Positions 43,892 through 53,919 of a stretch of 64,000 nt of DNA are shown in pieces. The position numbers were made by a program, and so were the translations under genes. Numbering within the stretch: position 1 is the first letter of the stretch; each line of letters starts with the position of its first letter. The stretch comes from Phenylobacterium sp. J367 (lineage in GTDB: Bacteria; Pseudomonadota; Alphaproteobacteria; Caulobacterales; Caulobacteraceae): contig NZ_JAJONA010000001.1 in assembly GCF_024699985.1 (NCBI RefSeq), forward strand, positions 2,170,001-2,234,000, written 5' to 3'. Under the pieces are notes generated by a model. The model did no database searches. It saw nothing but the letters and a program-made list of their open reading frames with translations, and was not told where the DNA came from.

Positions 43892-46800
43892 TCAGCGATT
43901 TTCGGGCGCCGCGCGACCGTATCCCCCGCCCCCTGCGGTCTCGATCTCGATGGCGTCCCCTGGCTTCACCGTAACGGAGAAGCAGCCCGGAAGTTCAGTA
44001 ACCGCGCCGGAGGCTGCGATCAAACGCTGACGGCCGGGCAGCGCCGGGGACCCGCCGGCCAGGCCCTGCGGGGCATGGTCCCGGCGCGACGAGAGCAGGG
44101 CCGCCTCCATGGACGCCAGGAAGCGGATGCGGCGGACCGCGCCGTCGCCGCCGCGCTTCGCCCCTGCGCCGCCGGAGCCCGCGCGGATGCCGAACGCCTC
44201 GACGCGCACCGGGAAGCGGCGCTCCAGGATCTCCGGGTCGGTGAGGCGGGAGTTGGTCATGTGGGTGTGGACGGCGCTCTCCCCGTCGGCGGTCGCGGTG
44301 GCCCCGGCCCCGCCGCAGATCGTCTCGTAGTACTGCCGGGTCTCGTCGCCGAAGGTGAAGTTGTTCATCGACCCTTGCGCGTTGGCCATGACGCCGAGCG
44401 CCGAATAGAGGGCGTCGACCACGTGCTGGCTCGTCTCGACATTGCCGGCGACCACGGCGGCCGGCGGATGCGGGGCGAGCATGGAGCCGTCGCGGGTGAG
44501 GATCCTCAGGGGCTCCAGGCAGCCGGCGTTCAGCGGGATGTCGTCGTCGACCAGGGTGCGGAAGACGTAGAGCGCCGCGGCGTCGACGATGGCCGAGGGC
44601 GCGTTGAAGTTGGACGGGAGCTGGTCGGCGGAGCGGCGGAAGTCGAGCACCGCCTCGCCCGCCGCGGCGTCGACCGTGGTGGCGACGACGATCTCGCCGC
44701 CGCCGTCCATGGGGACGCGGGCCTGGCCGTCGGTGAGCCGGCCCACGGCGCGGCGGACCGCCTGGGCGGCGTTCTGCTGGACGAAGCCCATGTAGCGCGC
44801 CACGGCCTCGGGGCCGTGGGTGCGGATCATCCCGGCGACGGCGGCGGCGCCCGGCTTGGCAGGCGGCGATCTGGGCCTTGAGGTCGGCGAGGTTGCGTTC
44901 CGGGGCGCGGGCCGGGAAGCGTCCGGCGGTCAGCGCCTCCAGGACCTCGGCCTCCAGGAACCGGCCCTCGGCCATGATCGGCAGGGCGTCCAGCATCACG
45001 CCCTCCTCGTCGATGGTGCGGGAGAAGGGCGGCATGGAGCCCGGCTGCACCCCGCCCACGTCGGCATGGTGGCCGCGGGCGGCGACGTAGAAGCTGGGCT
45101 GCGATTCCTCCCCATCGGGGGCGGTGGATCGCCGCGAAGCGGCGAGACGGAGGGGGTCGGAACCGAGTTCTGAGCGGACCCCCTCCACCGCTTCGCGGTC
45201 CCCCTCCCCCGATGGGGGAGGAACTGGGACGAACACCGGCATGACCACGGTGATGTCGGGCAGGTGGGTGCCGCCGGCGTAGGGGTTGTTGAGCGCGAAG
45301 GCCTGGCCGGGCTTCAGATCCGGGTGACGGTCGCGGACGGCGCGGACGCTGGCGCCCATGGAGCCCAGGTGGACCGGCATGTGCGGGGCGTTGGCGACGA
45401 GACCGCCGTCGGTGTCGAAGAGGGCGCAGGAGAAGTCGAGCCGCTCCTTGATGTTCACCGAGTGCGCGGTGCGCTCCAGGGCCGCGCCCATGGCCTCGGC
45501 GACGCCCATGAAGCGGCGGTTGAAGAGCTCGAGGGTGACGGGGTCGGGCCGGTCGAGGGCGATCTGCTGCCGGGCGGCGGCCGAGGTGCGGGTCAGGCGG
45601 ATGAGGCCGTCGGCGTCGGCGCGCGCGCGCCAGCCGGGCAGGACGGCGATCTGGGTGTCGGCGCGGACGACGAGGGCGGGGCCGTCGACGGCGGTGAGGC
45701 TGTCGGCGGGGACGACGGGGGGCGTCATGCCAGGCGCCGTGGGCGTAGAGCCGCGTCCATCCCTCCCCTTCAGGGGAGGGGCAGGCCGCGTCAGCGGCCG
45801 GGGTGGGGGGGGCGTGGGCCGGGCCGAGAGGCGGGGTCCTGAGCGTGACTTCCCCACCCTGACGTCGCTTCGCGCCGCCTGTCCCTCCCCTGAAGGGGAG
45901 GGATGGAGACCGCCTCGGCTTCCACGGCGGCGATGAGGATGGTGCGGTCGGGTTCGACGAAGCCGAAGAGGCGGTGGTGGGCCTGTTCGAAGGCGGCCTT
46001 GGCGGCGGCGAGGTCGGTGGTCTCGACGGGCAGCTCGGCGTCGGCGCCGTCGTAGCGGAGGCGGAGCGTGCGGCGGACCTGGCCGGCCTCGGCGCCCTGG
46101 TCGGCGAGGGCCTGGCGGGCCTCGGCCTCGGTCTGGTCGAGGAGGGTGCTCGCGGCAGCCAAGCCCTCGGGGCCAAGCGGGCGTTCAAGGCCGGCCTGGC
46201 GCAGGGCGGCGACCTCGGCCTCTCCGATGCCCCAGGCGGAGAGCACGGAGCCATACTTCGGGCAGAGCACCTCGGTGACGCCGAGCGCCTCGGCCGTCTG
46301 GCAGGCCACCTGGCCGGCGGCGCCGCCGAAGGCGGTGAGGGCATGCTGGCGCGGATCGAAGCCGCGCTCGGTGGAGATGCGGCGCACGGCCTGGGCCATC
46401 TGCTCGACGGCGACCGCGACGAAGCCTTCGGCGGCGGCCTCGACGCTCGCGGCGCCCATGGCGGCGGCGAGATCGCTCAGGCGGGCGCGCGCGGCCTCCG
46501 GATCGAGCGGCGCGTCGCCGGCGGGCCCGAAGACGCTCGGGAAGAACCGGGGGTCGAGGCGGCCCAGCACCAGGTTGGCGTCGGTGACGGCCGCGGGGCC
46601 GCCGCGGCCGTAGCAGGCCGGGCCCGGTACGGGCGCCGGCGCTGGCCGGGCCGGCCCTCGCGCGCATCCCGTCGAAGGCCAGCACCGAGCCGCCGCCGGC
46701 CGCCACGGTCTCCACGTCGAGCATGGGCGCCCGCAGCTTCGCCCCGGCCACGCGGGCGGTGTCGCGGCGTTCCAGGCGTCCGGCGAAGCGGCAGACGTCG

Positions 46801-47663
46801 GTGGAGGTGCCGCCCATGTCGAACCCCAGCACCGCCTCGCGGCCGGCCTGCTGCGCGGTCCGGGCCACGCCGACCACGCCGCCGGCCGGGCCGGAGAGTA
46901 CGGCGTCGCGGCCACGGAAGGCCTCGGCGCGGACGAGGCCTCCGGCCGAGGTCATGAAATAGAGCGGGGCGCCGGCCACGGCGTCGGCGACGCGGCGGAC
47001 ATAGGCCTGGAGGATCGGCGTCAGGTAGGCGTCCGCCACCGTGGTCTCGGCCCTGGGCACGAAGCGCGGCAGCGGCGAGACCTCGTGGCTGAGGGCGACG
47101 AATTCGAAGCCCGCCTCGCGCGCCAGGTCGCCGGCCGCCAGCTCGTGAGCCGGATTGAGGTCGGAGTGCAGGAAGGCGATCGCTGCGGACGTGTAGCCCT
47201 CGGCGACCGCCGCCCGGAGCTTCGCGGCCAGGGCGTCGCGGTCGAGCGGCCGGACGACGGCGCCCGAGGCGTCCAGCCGCTCGCCGGCCGGGGCGACGCC
47301 GGCGTAGAGCGGGGCCGGGCGATCGATGACGAGCGCGAAGAGGTCCGGGCGGGACTGGTCGCCGATGACCAGGGCGTCGGCGAAGCCCTCGGTGGTGACG
47401 AACAGGGTCTTCGCGCCGGCCCGCTCCAGCAGGGCGTTGGTCGCGACCGTGGTGCCCATCTTGATCGCGTCGACGCGCTCGGCCGGAAACGGCGCGCCTG
47501 GCGGAATTCCGAGCAGACGAGTCATCCCTTCGACCGCCGCGTCCGTATAGGCGGTGGAGACGGAGAGAAGTTTGGTGGAGGTCTCATGACCATCCGAGGT
47601 CCGGCCGATCACATCGGTGAAGGTGCCGCCGCGGTCGATCGAGAAACTCCAGCGGATGTCCAA
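43892..47663 (-). CDS. Fused hydantoinase A/B (5-oxoprolinase type), four frameshifts and two repeat insertions
   Basis: About 1255 residues when one base is removed at each of about 46640, 45806-45814, 45735 and 44852. HyuA half: FSIDRGGTFTDVIGRTSDGH, KMGTTVATNALLERAGAKTL, AVLGFDMGGTSTDVCRF (ATP site) and FGGAAGQVACQTAEALGV. HyuB half: FNRRFMGVAEAMGAALERTA, SVNIKERLDFSCALFDTDGG, GTHLPDITVVMPVF and GGGYGRAAPENR at the end. The family hydrolyses 5-oxoproline or hydantoins with ATP. A type I repeat (45757-45905) separates VEAEAV from RLYAHGAWHDAP, and another palindrome (45106-45222) separates TVVMPVFVP from PSFYVAARGHH; both stretches are continuous in ordinary homologues. Confidence 0.9.
45106..45222. 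repeat. Type III palindrome inside the hydantoinase coding sequence
   Basis: CCTCCCCATCGGGGGCGG at one end and CCCCCGATGGGGGAGG at the other, with inner complementary GGAGGGGGTC and GACCCCCTCC blocks. At 117 bases (39 codons) without a stop in the gene's frame, it adds PPPSGEGDREAVEGVRSE and more to the protein. The same style as the other intergenic palindromes. Confidence 0.8.
45757..45905. repeat. Type I palindromic repeat, copy 8, inside the hydantoinase gene
   Basis: A complete unit with both outer hairpins, lying at the junction of the HyuA and HyuB halves. The eight-G run at 45806-45813 is the probable site of a one-base error; with seven the coding frame passes through the whole repeat. 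Confidence 0.88.
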
Positions 47664-47725
47664 AACTTCACACTCCGAACGATTGTCACGGCGTGACCAA
47701 ACTTCTAAGGCTTGGGCTTACTCCC

Positions 47726-48421
47726 ATGAGCTTCTGGCGCAAAATAGCAGGACTGGCCGTCCGTAACCTCGACGAGGCGGAGTGCGCCGATTGCCCGGCC
47801 GGCCTGCCCGGCGAGGACCCGGCGTTCTCGACGGCGGTGACGGCGCTGGGCGCCAAGCTGGCCAAGGCCGACGGCGACGCCCACGCGGCCGAATATTCCG
47901 TGTTCGCCCAGGTGTTCCAGGCAGACGACGGCAGCCAGGGCAATATCCGCAGGCTCTACCAGCTCGCCCGCCAGACGACCCGGGGGTTCGAAAGCTACGC
48001 GCGGCGCCTCGCCAAGCGCTACCGGGGCTGCCCGCAGATCCTCGAGGACGTGCTGGACGGCCTGTTCCACATCGCCACCTCCGACGGGGCGGTGACGGCA
48101 GACGAACTCGCCTATCTGGAACGGGTCTCGGAGCTGTTCGGCCAGAGCCCGCTGACCTTCCGGCGGATCAAGGCGACCCACCTGGGCGCCGAGAAGGACG
48201 ATCCCTACGAGGTGCTGGGCGTGGCCCACGACGCCCGCGACGAGGACGTCCGCCGCGCCTGGAAGGCGATGCTGTCGGAAGCGCACCCCGACCGGGCGCG
48301 GGGCCGCGGCCTGCCCACGGAGTTCATCGAGGTGGCCGAGGCCAAGGCCGCGGCGATCAACGCCGCCTATGACGCGATCGTGCGGGAGCGGCGCAGCTTC
48401 GCCCTCGAAGGCGCCGCGTAA
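47726..48421 (+). CDS. DjlA-like co-chaperone (TerB-like domain plus J domain)
   Basis: 231 residues. An N-terminal TerB-like helical domain (AKADGDAHAAEYSVFAQVF, LFHIATSDGAVTADELAYLE) is followed by a C-terminal J domain, DPYEVLGVAHDARDEDVRRA with the HPD tripeptide in SEAHPDRARG and AKAAAINAAYDAI. It should stimulate DnaK ATPase. Unlike E. coli DjlA there is no N-terminal membrane helix, as is usual for alphaproteobacterial members. Divergent from the hydantoinase gene. Confidence 0.92.
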   Translation: MSFWRKIAGLAVRNLDEAECADCPAGLPGEDPAFSTAVTALGAKLAKADGDAHAAEYSVFAQVFQADDGSQGNIRRLYQLARQTTRGFESYARRLAKRYRGCPQILEDVLDGLFHIATSDGAVTADELAYLERVSELFGQSPLTFRRIKATHLGAEKDDPYEVLGVAHDARDEDVRRAWKAMLSEAHPDRARGRGLPTEFIEVAEAKAAAINAAYDAIVRERRSFALEGAA

Positions 48422-48523
48422 ATACCCAAATCGGGCCGTTAACACTCATAGATTATTGACGACGGGAACCCGCAGGCCGACATAGTCGGTTTCTGCCTCC
48501 GTCAGGAGGATCGAGAGGACGCC

Positions 48524-48751
48524 ATGGTGAAAGACTTCGCCGCCCGGCATGGGTCCGCGCTCCGCAGCCTCGCTGTGGTGGTCGGCTCGCTGGCCACGGC
48601 CGCGGCCGTGATCGTCGGCGCGGTGCTGGCGATCTTCTTCGCCGCCACCGTCGCGGTGATCGCCATCATGGCCTCGGCGCTGCTCGCCTTCGCCGGCCTC
48701 GCCATGCGCGCGCGGCGCACCGCCAAGAACCGGGCCCGCGGCGACGCGTGA
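48524..48751 (+). CDS. Small membrane protein
   Basis: 75 residues: a short polar start, then two helices (LAVVVGSLATAAAVIVGAVL and IFFAATVAVIAIMASALLAF) and a strongly basic tail (RARRTAKNRARGDA) that should stay in the cytoplasm. Unknown family. Preceded by GGAGGATCGAGAGG. Its stop overlaps the GTG of a 22-codon frame. Confidence 0.65.
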   Translation: MVKDFAARHGSALRSLAVVVGSLATAAAVIVGAVLAIFFAATVAVIAIMASALLAFAGLAMRARRTAKNRARGDA

Positions 48752-48816
48752 TCGAAGCCCGCCACCTCGGCGGCCACCACTGGGTCGCCTACGGCTGGAA
48801 CGAGCGATCCTCCTAA
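48748..48816 (+). CDS. Candidate microprotein coupled to the preceding gene
   Basis: A 22-codon frame starting at a GTG that overlaps the preceding stop by four bases (GTGA), reading MIEARHLGGHHWVAYGWNER and two serines. The His/Trp/Tyr-rich composition is unusual for random GC-rich sequence. Too short for a family assignment; it could be real or chance. Confidence 0.35.
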   Translation: MIEARHLGGHHWVAYGWNERSS

Positions 48817-48830
48817 GGCGCTCCCACCGG

Positions 48831-48976
48831 CTGTCATGCCGGTTCGCGAAGCGAAGACCGGGACCCATAAACGCCGATAATCCCGGATCCGCGCAGACGT
48901 CGACGCTGCGTTCATCCTGCCTGCGCGGAGCGTATCGGTCCCGGACAGCCGCGGCGCGGCTTCGGGGATGACAGCT
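48831..48976. repeat. Type V (GGGACCC) repeat unit
   Basis: Begins CTGTCATGCCGGTTCGCGAA and ends with the inverted GGGGATGACAGC; contains ACCGGGACCCAT and, inverted, GGTCCCGG. Related to 22158-22262 and 55985-56100. Confidence 0.65.
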
Positions 48977-49035
48977 TGATGATGAGGCCGCACGCCTCTA
49001 CCGTTCACTTTCAAACAGATGTTGGGAGGAACGGC

Positions 49036-49326
49036 ATGACCATCGGGGTGATCGCGACGCTGAAGATCCGGGAGGACAAGACCTCGGAGTTCGAGGCGTT
49101 CTTCACGGAGCTGGCTTCGCAGGTGCGGGCCAATGAGCCCGGCAACATCGCCTACCAGCTCACCAAGAGCCGGACCGATCCCACCACCTACAAGGTGCTG
49201 GAGCTCTACAAGGACCAGGACGCCCTGACGCATCACGGCGGCACGGCCCACTTCAAGGCGGCCGGGCCGAAGTTCGCCGGCGTGCTCGCGGGCGCGCCTC
49301 AGATCGAATACCTCGACGGCGTCTGA
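49036..49326 (+). CDS. Antibiotic biosynthesis monooxygenase (ABM) domain protein
   Basis: 96 residues of a ferredoxin-like ABM fold: IGVIATLKIREDKTSEFEAF, GNIAYQLTKSRTDPTTYKVL, ELYKDQDALTHHGGTAHFKA. Relatives (YgiN type) are quinol monooxygenases or heme-degrading proteins; most are uncharacterised. Seven bases separate it from the acyl-CoA dehydrogenase, so the two form an operon. Confidence 0.9.
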   Translation: MTIGVIATLKIREDKTSEFEAFFTELASQVRANEPGNIAYQLTKSRTDPTTYKVLELYKDQDALTHHGGTAHFKAAGPKFAGVLAGAPQIEYLDGV

Positions 49327-49333
49327 TCGGGAG

Positions 49334-50563
49334 ATGGCCATGGACCTGGACTTCACCCCTGAGGAGCTCGCCTTCCGCGAGGAAGTCCGGGCCTTCATCG
49401 CCGACGCCTTCGACGACGACATGCGGGCCCGGATGGCCCAGTCGAAGAACGGCCACATCAACAAGGACGGCCAGGTGCGCTGGCTGAAGCGGCTCGCCGA
49501 CAAGGGCTGGATCGCGCCGGACTGGCCGGTGGAGTACGGCGGCACGGGCTGGAGCCTGGGCAAGAAGTACATCTACGACATGGAGATGGCGCTGGCCGGC
49601 GCGCCGTCCACGTCCAACATGGGCCTGAAGATGTGCGCCCCGGTGGTGATGGCGTTCGGCACCGACGAGCAGAAGGCCCAGCACCTGCCGAAGATCCTCT
49701 CCACCGACGTCTGGTGGTGCCAGGGCTATTCCGAGCCGGGGTCGGGGTCGGACCTCGCCTCCCTGGCCCTGAAGGCCGAGCGCGACGGGGACCACTATGT
49801 CCTGAACGGCTCGAAGACCTGGACGACCTACGCCCAGTGGGCCGACTGGATGTTCTGCCTGGTCCGGACCTCCAACGAGGCGATCCGCCAGCAGGGCATC
49901 TCCTTCCTGCTGCTCGACATGAAGACGCCGGGCATCCAGATCGTGCCGATCCCGACGCTGGACGGGCCGGCGGAGGGCGACCAGGAGATCAACCAGGTCT
50001 TCTTCGACAACGTCCGCGTGCCGGTGTCGAACCGGATCGGCAAGGAAGGCGAGGGCTGGACCTACGCCAAGTACCTGCTGCAGTTCGAGCGCGGCAACGC
50101 CTATGCGCCGGGCCTGTCGCACATGCTGAACAAGGTGAAGAAGATCGCCGCCGTCGAGCAGAACGGCCGCGGCCAGCGGATGCTCGACGACCCGGACTTC
50201 CGGCGGAAGCTGGCCGAGGCCGAGATCAAGATGGGCGCGCTGAACGCCACCGAGCTTCGCGTGTTCGCAGGCCGCGCCAACGGCGAGGCCATGGGGGCGG
50301 TCTCCTCCATGCTGAAGCTGGAGGGCAGCCAGATGCAGCAGGCGATGACCGAGCTGGCCCTGGAGGCGGCGGGCGTCTATGCGGCTCCGTTCGTGCGCGA
50401 CACCTGGGCCGAGCTGGAGGGGCGGACCAATGCGCCCCGCGCCGGCCCGGACTATGCGGCCACGGTCGCGCCGATGTACTTCAACTACCGCAAGACCTCG
50501 ATCTACGCGGGGTCGAACGAGATCCAGCACAACATCATGGCCAAGATGGTCCTCGGGCTCTGA
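49334..50563 (+). CDS. Acyl-CoA dehydrogenase family protein
   Basis: 409 residues. FTPEELAFREEVRAFIADAF opens the N-terminal helical domain, WWCQGYSEPGSGSDLASLAL is the FAD/substrate beta-domain motif, and YRKTSIYAGSNEIQHNIMAK closes the C-terminal helical domain. It oxidises acyl-CoA thioesters with FAD. The GSNEIQ end is typical of the FadE6/FadE17-like branch; the exact substrate is unknown. Second gene of an operon with the ABM protein. Confidence 0.93.
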   Translation: MAMDLDFTPEELAFREEVRAFIADAFDDDMRARMAQSKNGHINKDGQVRWLKRLADKGWIAPDWPVEYGGTGWSLGKKYIYDMEMALAGAPSTSNMGLKMCAPVVMAFGTDEQKAQHLPKILSTDVWWCQGYSEPGSGSDLASLALKAERDGDHYVLNGSKTWTTYAQWADWMFCLVRTSNEAIRQQGISFLLLDMKTPGIQIVPIPTLDGPAEGDQEINQVFFDNVRVPVSNRIGKEGEGWTYAKYLLQFERGNAYAPGLSHMLNKVKKIAAVEQNGRGQRMLDDPDFRRKLAEAEIKMGALNATELRVFAGRANGEAMGAVSSMLKLEGSQMQQAMTELALEAAGVYAAPFVRDTWAELEGRTNAPRAGPDYAATVAPMYFNYRKTSIYAGSNEIQHNIMAKMVLGL

Positions 50564-50673
50564 GGCAAAGCGCGGCCGCCCCGCTGTGACGGGCGCGACA
50601 CCACGTCGGGTCATCATTCGGTAGGGTTTGGCGGTAAGTTTCCTGCGGAAGTTCCGTTTCGCGAGGGTTTGCC

Positions 50674-52279
50674 ATGCCGATCACCGACCAGCAGGCCATC
50701 GCGGCGCTGTCCGGCAGCGGCAAGTGGCAGGGCTCGCAGATCACCTTCTCGATTCCGGGCGCGGGCGCGACCTGGGCGGGCTATCCGGCCGGCGACGAAC
50801 AGGACAACGCCGACTACGGCGTGCTGAACGCCAGCCAGGCGGCGGCCTTCCGGCAGGCGATCGCGGCTTGGGACCGGCTGATCTCGCCCTCCATCACCGA
50901 GACGAACGACGCGCTGCCGCCAGGCCAGATCCGTGTGGCCTTCACCGACGTGGACGACTTCACCGAGGGCGCCATCGCCTTTGCCTACACGCCTCCGACA
51001 TTCGGCGCGGGCGCGAGCTGGGACGGGGACGTCTGGCTGGACGAGTCCACCAAGACGCGGACCTTCACGCCGACCGACGACGACTTCCACACCCTTATCC
51101 ACGAGATCGGCCACGCGCTCGGCCTGAAGCATCCGTTCGAGGGCTCGAACCGCCTGCCCGCGGAGTACGACAACGCCCGCTACACGGTGATGTCCTACGA
51201 GACGATCCCGGACGCCTACATCAAGCAGGTGACCTCGACGGGCACGGGCATCCGCTGGGACGGCGTGCTGGTCCAGCCGTCGACGCCGATGATGCTCGAC
51301 ATAACCGCCATCCAGTCGAAGTACGGCCAGGACCTGACGGCGGCGAACGGCGACACGACCTACAGCTGGTCCCAGAGCGTCGGCATCCTGGAGACCGTCT
51401 ATGACACCGGCGGGACCGACACCTTCGACCTGTCGGCCCACACCCGCGGCTCGATCGTCGACCTGACGCCGGGCGCGTTCTCGTCGATCGCCAAGTGGTC
51501 GGGGGGCGGAGCAGGCGGCCTACTGGACGGGCATCTACGGCCAGGGCTACGCGAGCTTCCTGGCGTCGTCCTTCGCCGAGGCCGACACCTACACCTGGAC
51601 CAACAACGTCGCGATCTACCAGACCAGCGTGATCGAGAACGTGATCGGCAGCGCGGGCGCCGACACCGTCACCGGCAACACGGCGGCCAATGCGATCCAC
51701 GGGCGGCTGGGCAACGACAGCATCTCGGGCGGTGCGGGCCAGGACTACCTGCGCGGCGATGAGGGGAACGACAGCCTGACCGGCGGGGCGGCCTTCGACG
51801 ACATCAACGGCAACATGGGCGACGACCGCGCCTGGGGCGGCGACGGCGACGACTGGGTGGTCGGCGGCAAGGACAACGACGCCCTCTTCGGCGAGGCCGG
51901 GGCGGACATCGTCTATGGCAACCTCGGCGACGACACCTGCGAGGGCGGGGCCGAGGCCGACATCGTGCGCGGCGGCCAGGGCAACGACGTGGTCAAGGGC
52001 GACGCCGGCGACGACTGGCTGGCCGGCGACCGCGGCAACGACACCCTCACCGGCGGCCTGGGCGCCGACATCTTCCACAGCCACGGCGACGCCGGCATCG
52101 ACCGGGTGCTGGACTTCAGCCGCGCCGAGGGCGACCGGGTGAACCTGCTGGCCGGCACGACCTACTCGGTGGTCCAGGTGGGCGCCGACGTGGAGATCCA
52201 GATGGGCGGCGGCGGCCGGGTGGTGCTGGTCGGCGTGCAGCTATCGAGCCTGACCGGCGACTGGCTGTTCGGGGCTTAG
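50674..52279 (+). CDS. Serralysin-type RTX metalloprotease, one frameshift
   Basis: About 534 residues after removing one G at 51501-51506. The zinc site is LIHEIGHALGLKHPFEG (HExxHxxGxxH) and the Met-turn YTVMSYET. The M10_C region follows, with many RTX nonapeptides such as GGAGQDYLRGDEGNDSLTGG and GGQGNDVVKGDAGDDWLAGD (about 345-455), which bind Ca2+. A C-terminal beta domain (LTGDWLFGA) serves as type I secretion signal. There is no N-terminal signal peptide, as expected. The usual ABC/MFP/OMP exporter genes are not in the window. Confidence 0.93.
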
Positions 52280-52290
52280 CGGCCTCGAAA

Positions 52291-52442
52291 GCCCTCCTCC
52301 TCGATGGAGGAGGGTTGGGTGGTGGTGATCGCGCCGATGTGAAGCAGACGGCTTCGTTGGGCGCTGCGCCCATGAGCGCCCTTCGCTTCGAAGCGCTGCC
52401 TCCACCACCATCCCCGCCCTTCCTCCATCGAGGAGGAAGGGA
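52291..52442. repeat. Type IV palindromic repeat
   Basis: CCTCCTCCTCGATGGAGGAGG, then TGGGTGGTGGTGA, and after a TTCG-rich centre the inverted TCCACCACCA and CTTCCTCCATCGAGGAGGAAG. Same hairpin-ended layout as type I with different sequence. It begins 11 bases after the protease stop and ends 15 before the P450 stop. Confidence 0.85.
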
Positions 52443-52457
52443 GAAGAACTCCCGCCC

Positions 52458-53736
52458 CTAGTTCCGCGTCGGGATGACAACCGGCAGGTGCTCGTAGCCC
52501 TTCACGAAGCTGGAATAGACTCGCTTCGGCGGCCCGGTGACCTCGATGGTCGGGAAGCGGGCGAGGATCTCCTCCCAGATGATCTTGAGCTGCAGCTCGG
52601 CCAGCCGGTTGCCGACGCAGCGGTGGATGCCGAACCCGAAGGACAGGTGCTGGCGCACCCGCGGCCGGTCGATCCAGTAGTCGTTGGGCCGCTCGATGAC
52701 CTCCTCGTCGCGGTTGCCCGAGACGTACCACATGGCCACCTTGTCGCCTTCGCGGATGGTCTTGCCGCCGAGCTCCACGTCGCGCTTGGCGGTGCGGCGC
52801 ATGTAGGCGAGGGGGGGTCTGCCAGCGGATGGTCTCGGAGACCATGGCCGGGATGACCGAATGGTCGGACCTCAGCCGGTCGTACTGGTCGGGGTTCTGG
52901 TTCAGCGCCAGGACCGAGCCGGAGATGGTGTTCCGCGTGGTGTCGTTGCCGCCGACGATCAGCAGGATCAGGTTCCCGAGGTACTCCATGCGGTCCATGT
53001 TCCGCGTGGATTCCCCGTGGGCCAGCATGGAGATCAGGTCGGGCTTCGGCGGCGCGTTGACCCGCTCGTTCCAGAGCCTCGTGAAATAGTCCACGCACTC
53101 GAAGAGCTCGGCGCGGCGCTCCTGCTCGGCGATCTCCGGGTCGGTGGTGGAGAACAGGCCGCTGTCCGGCGCGGCGGTGGCCACGTCGGACCAGCGGGTC
53201 AGCTTGCGGCGGTCCTCCCAGGGGAAGTCGAAGAGCGTCGCCAGCGTCATGGTGGTGAGCTCGATGGAGACCTTGTCGACCCAGTCGAACTCCTCGCCGA
53301 TCGGGCAGTCGTCGAGAATGGCGCCGGCCCGCTCGCGGATCACGGCCTCCATCTTGGCGAGGTTGGGGCCGGCGACGATGGGGCTCACGGTCTTGCGCTG
53401 CACGTCGTGCTTGGGCGGGTCCATGGCGATGAACATCGGCAGGGTGAAGTCCGCGTCCGGGTCCGGCAGCACAATGGTGGGCTCGGAGGAGAACGCCTCG
53501 TGGTTGGTGTCCACGGCCATGATGTCGTTGTACTTGGTGACCGACCAGTAGCCGCCCACGTCGTCGAAGTGGCTGACGCCCCAGTGGACCGGGTCCTCCT
53601 TCCGAAGGCGCTCGAAGTAGGGCCAGTGGGTGTCGGTGCGGAAGAGCTCCGGGTCGGCCGGGTTGATGTCCTCCAGCGGCATGGAATAGGCCGCCTCGCG
53701 GGCCGCACGCTTCAGGTCGATGGAGCCGTCGTCCAT
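52458..53736 (-). CDS. Cytochrome P450, one frameshift
   Basis: 425 residues after removing one G from the seven-G run at 52811-52817. [20 protein letters not shown] is the I helix with the oxygen-activating acid/Thr, SETIRWQTP the ExxR motif, and [20 protein letters not shown] the heme loop with the Cys ligand. Soluble bacterial class, like CYP125/CYP153-type enzymes that hydroxylate steroids or alkanes; the exact class is not certain. Redox partners are not adjacent. Confidence 0.93.
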
Positions 53737-53860
53737 GGCTGTCGTCCTCCCCAGGCGGTCTTGAGTGACCGTCGTTCAGTCAAAGATTGCGCCGGAAAGG
53801 CGGACTTGGGAAGCGGGGCTGGACGAGGGACGGGGGTTGTGAGAACGTAAAGGGAACACA

Positions 53861-53918
53861 ATCCCTCCCCTTCAGGGAGGGGCAGGCCGCGGACGCGGCC
53901 GGGGTGGGGGAGGTCTGG
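53861..53918 (+). repeat. Type I repeat copy 9, left half (split by DUF559 gene)
   Basis: Outer hairpin TCCCTCCCCTTCAGGGAGG, inner hairpin GGCCGCGGACGCGGCC, then GGGGTGGGGGAGGT. The last purines form a Shine-Dalgarno about seven bases before the ATG of the DUF559 gene. Confidence 0.9.
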
Positions 53919-53919
53919 A

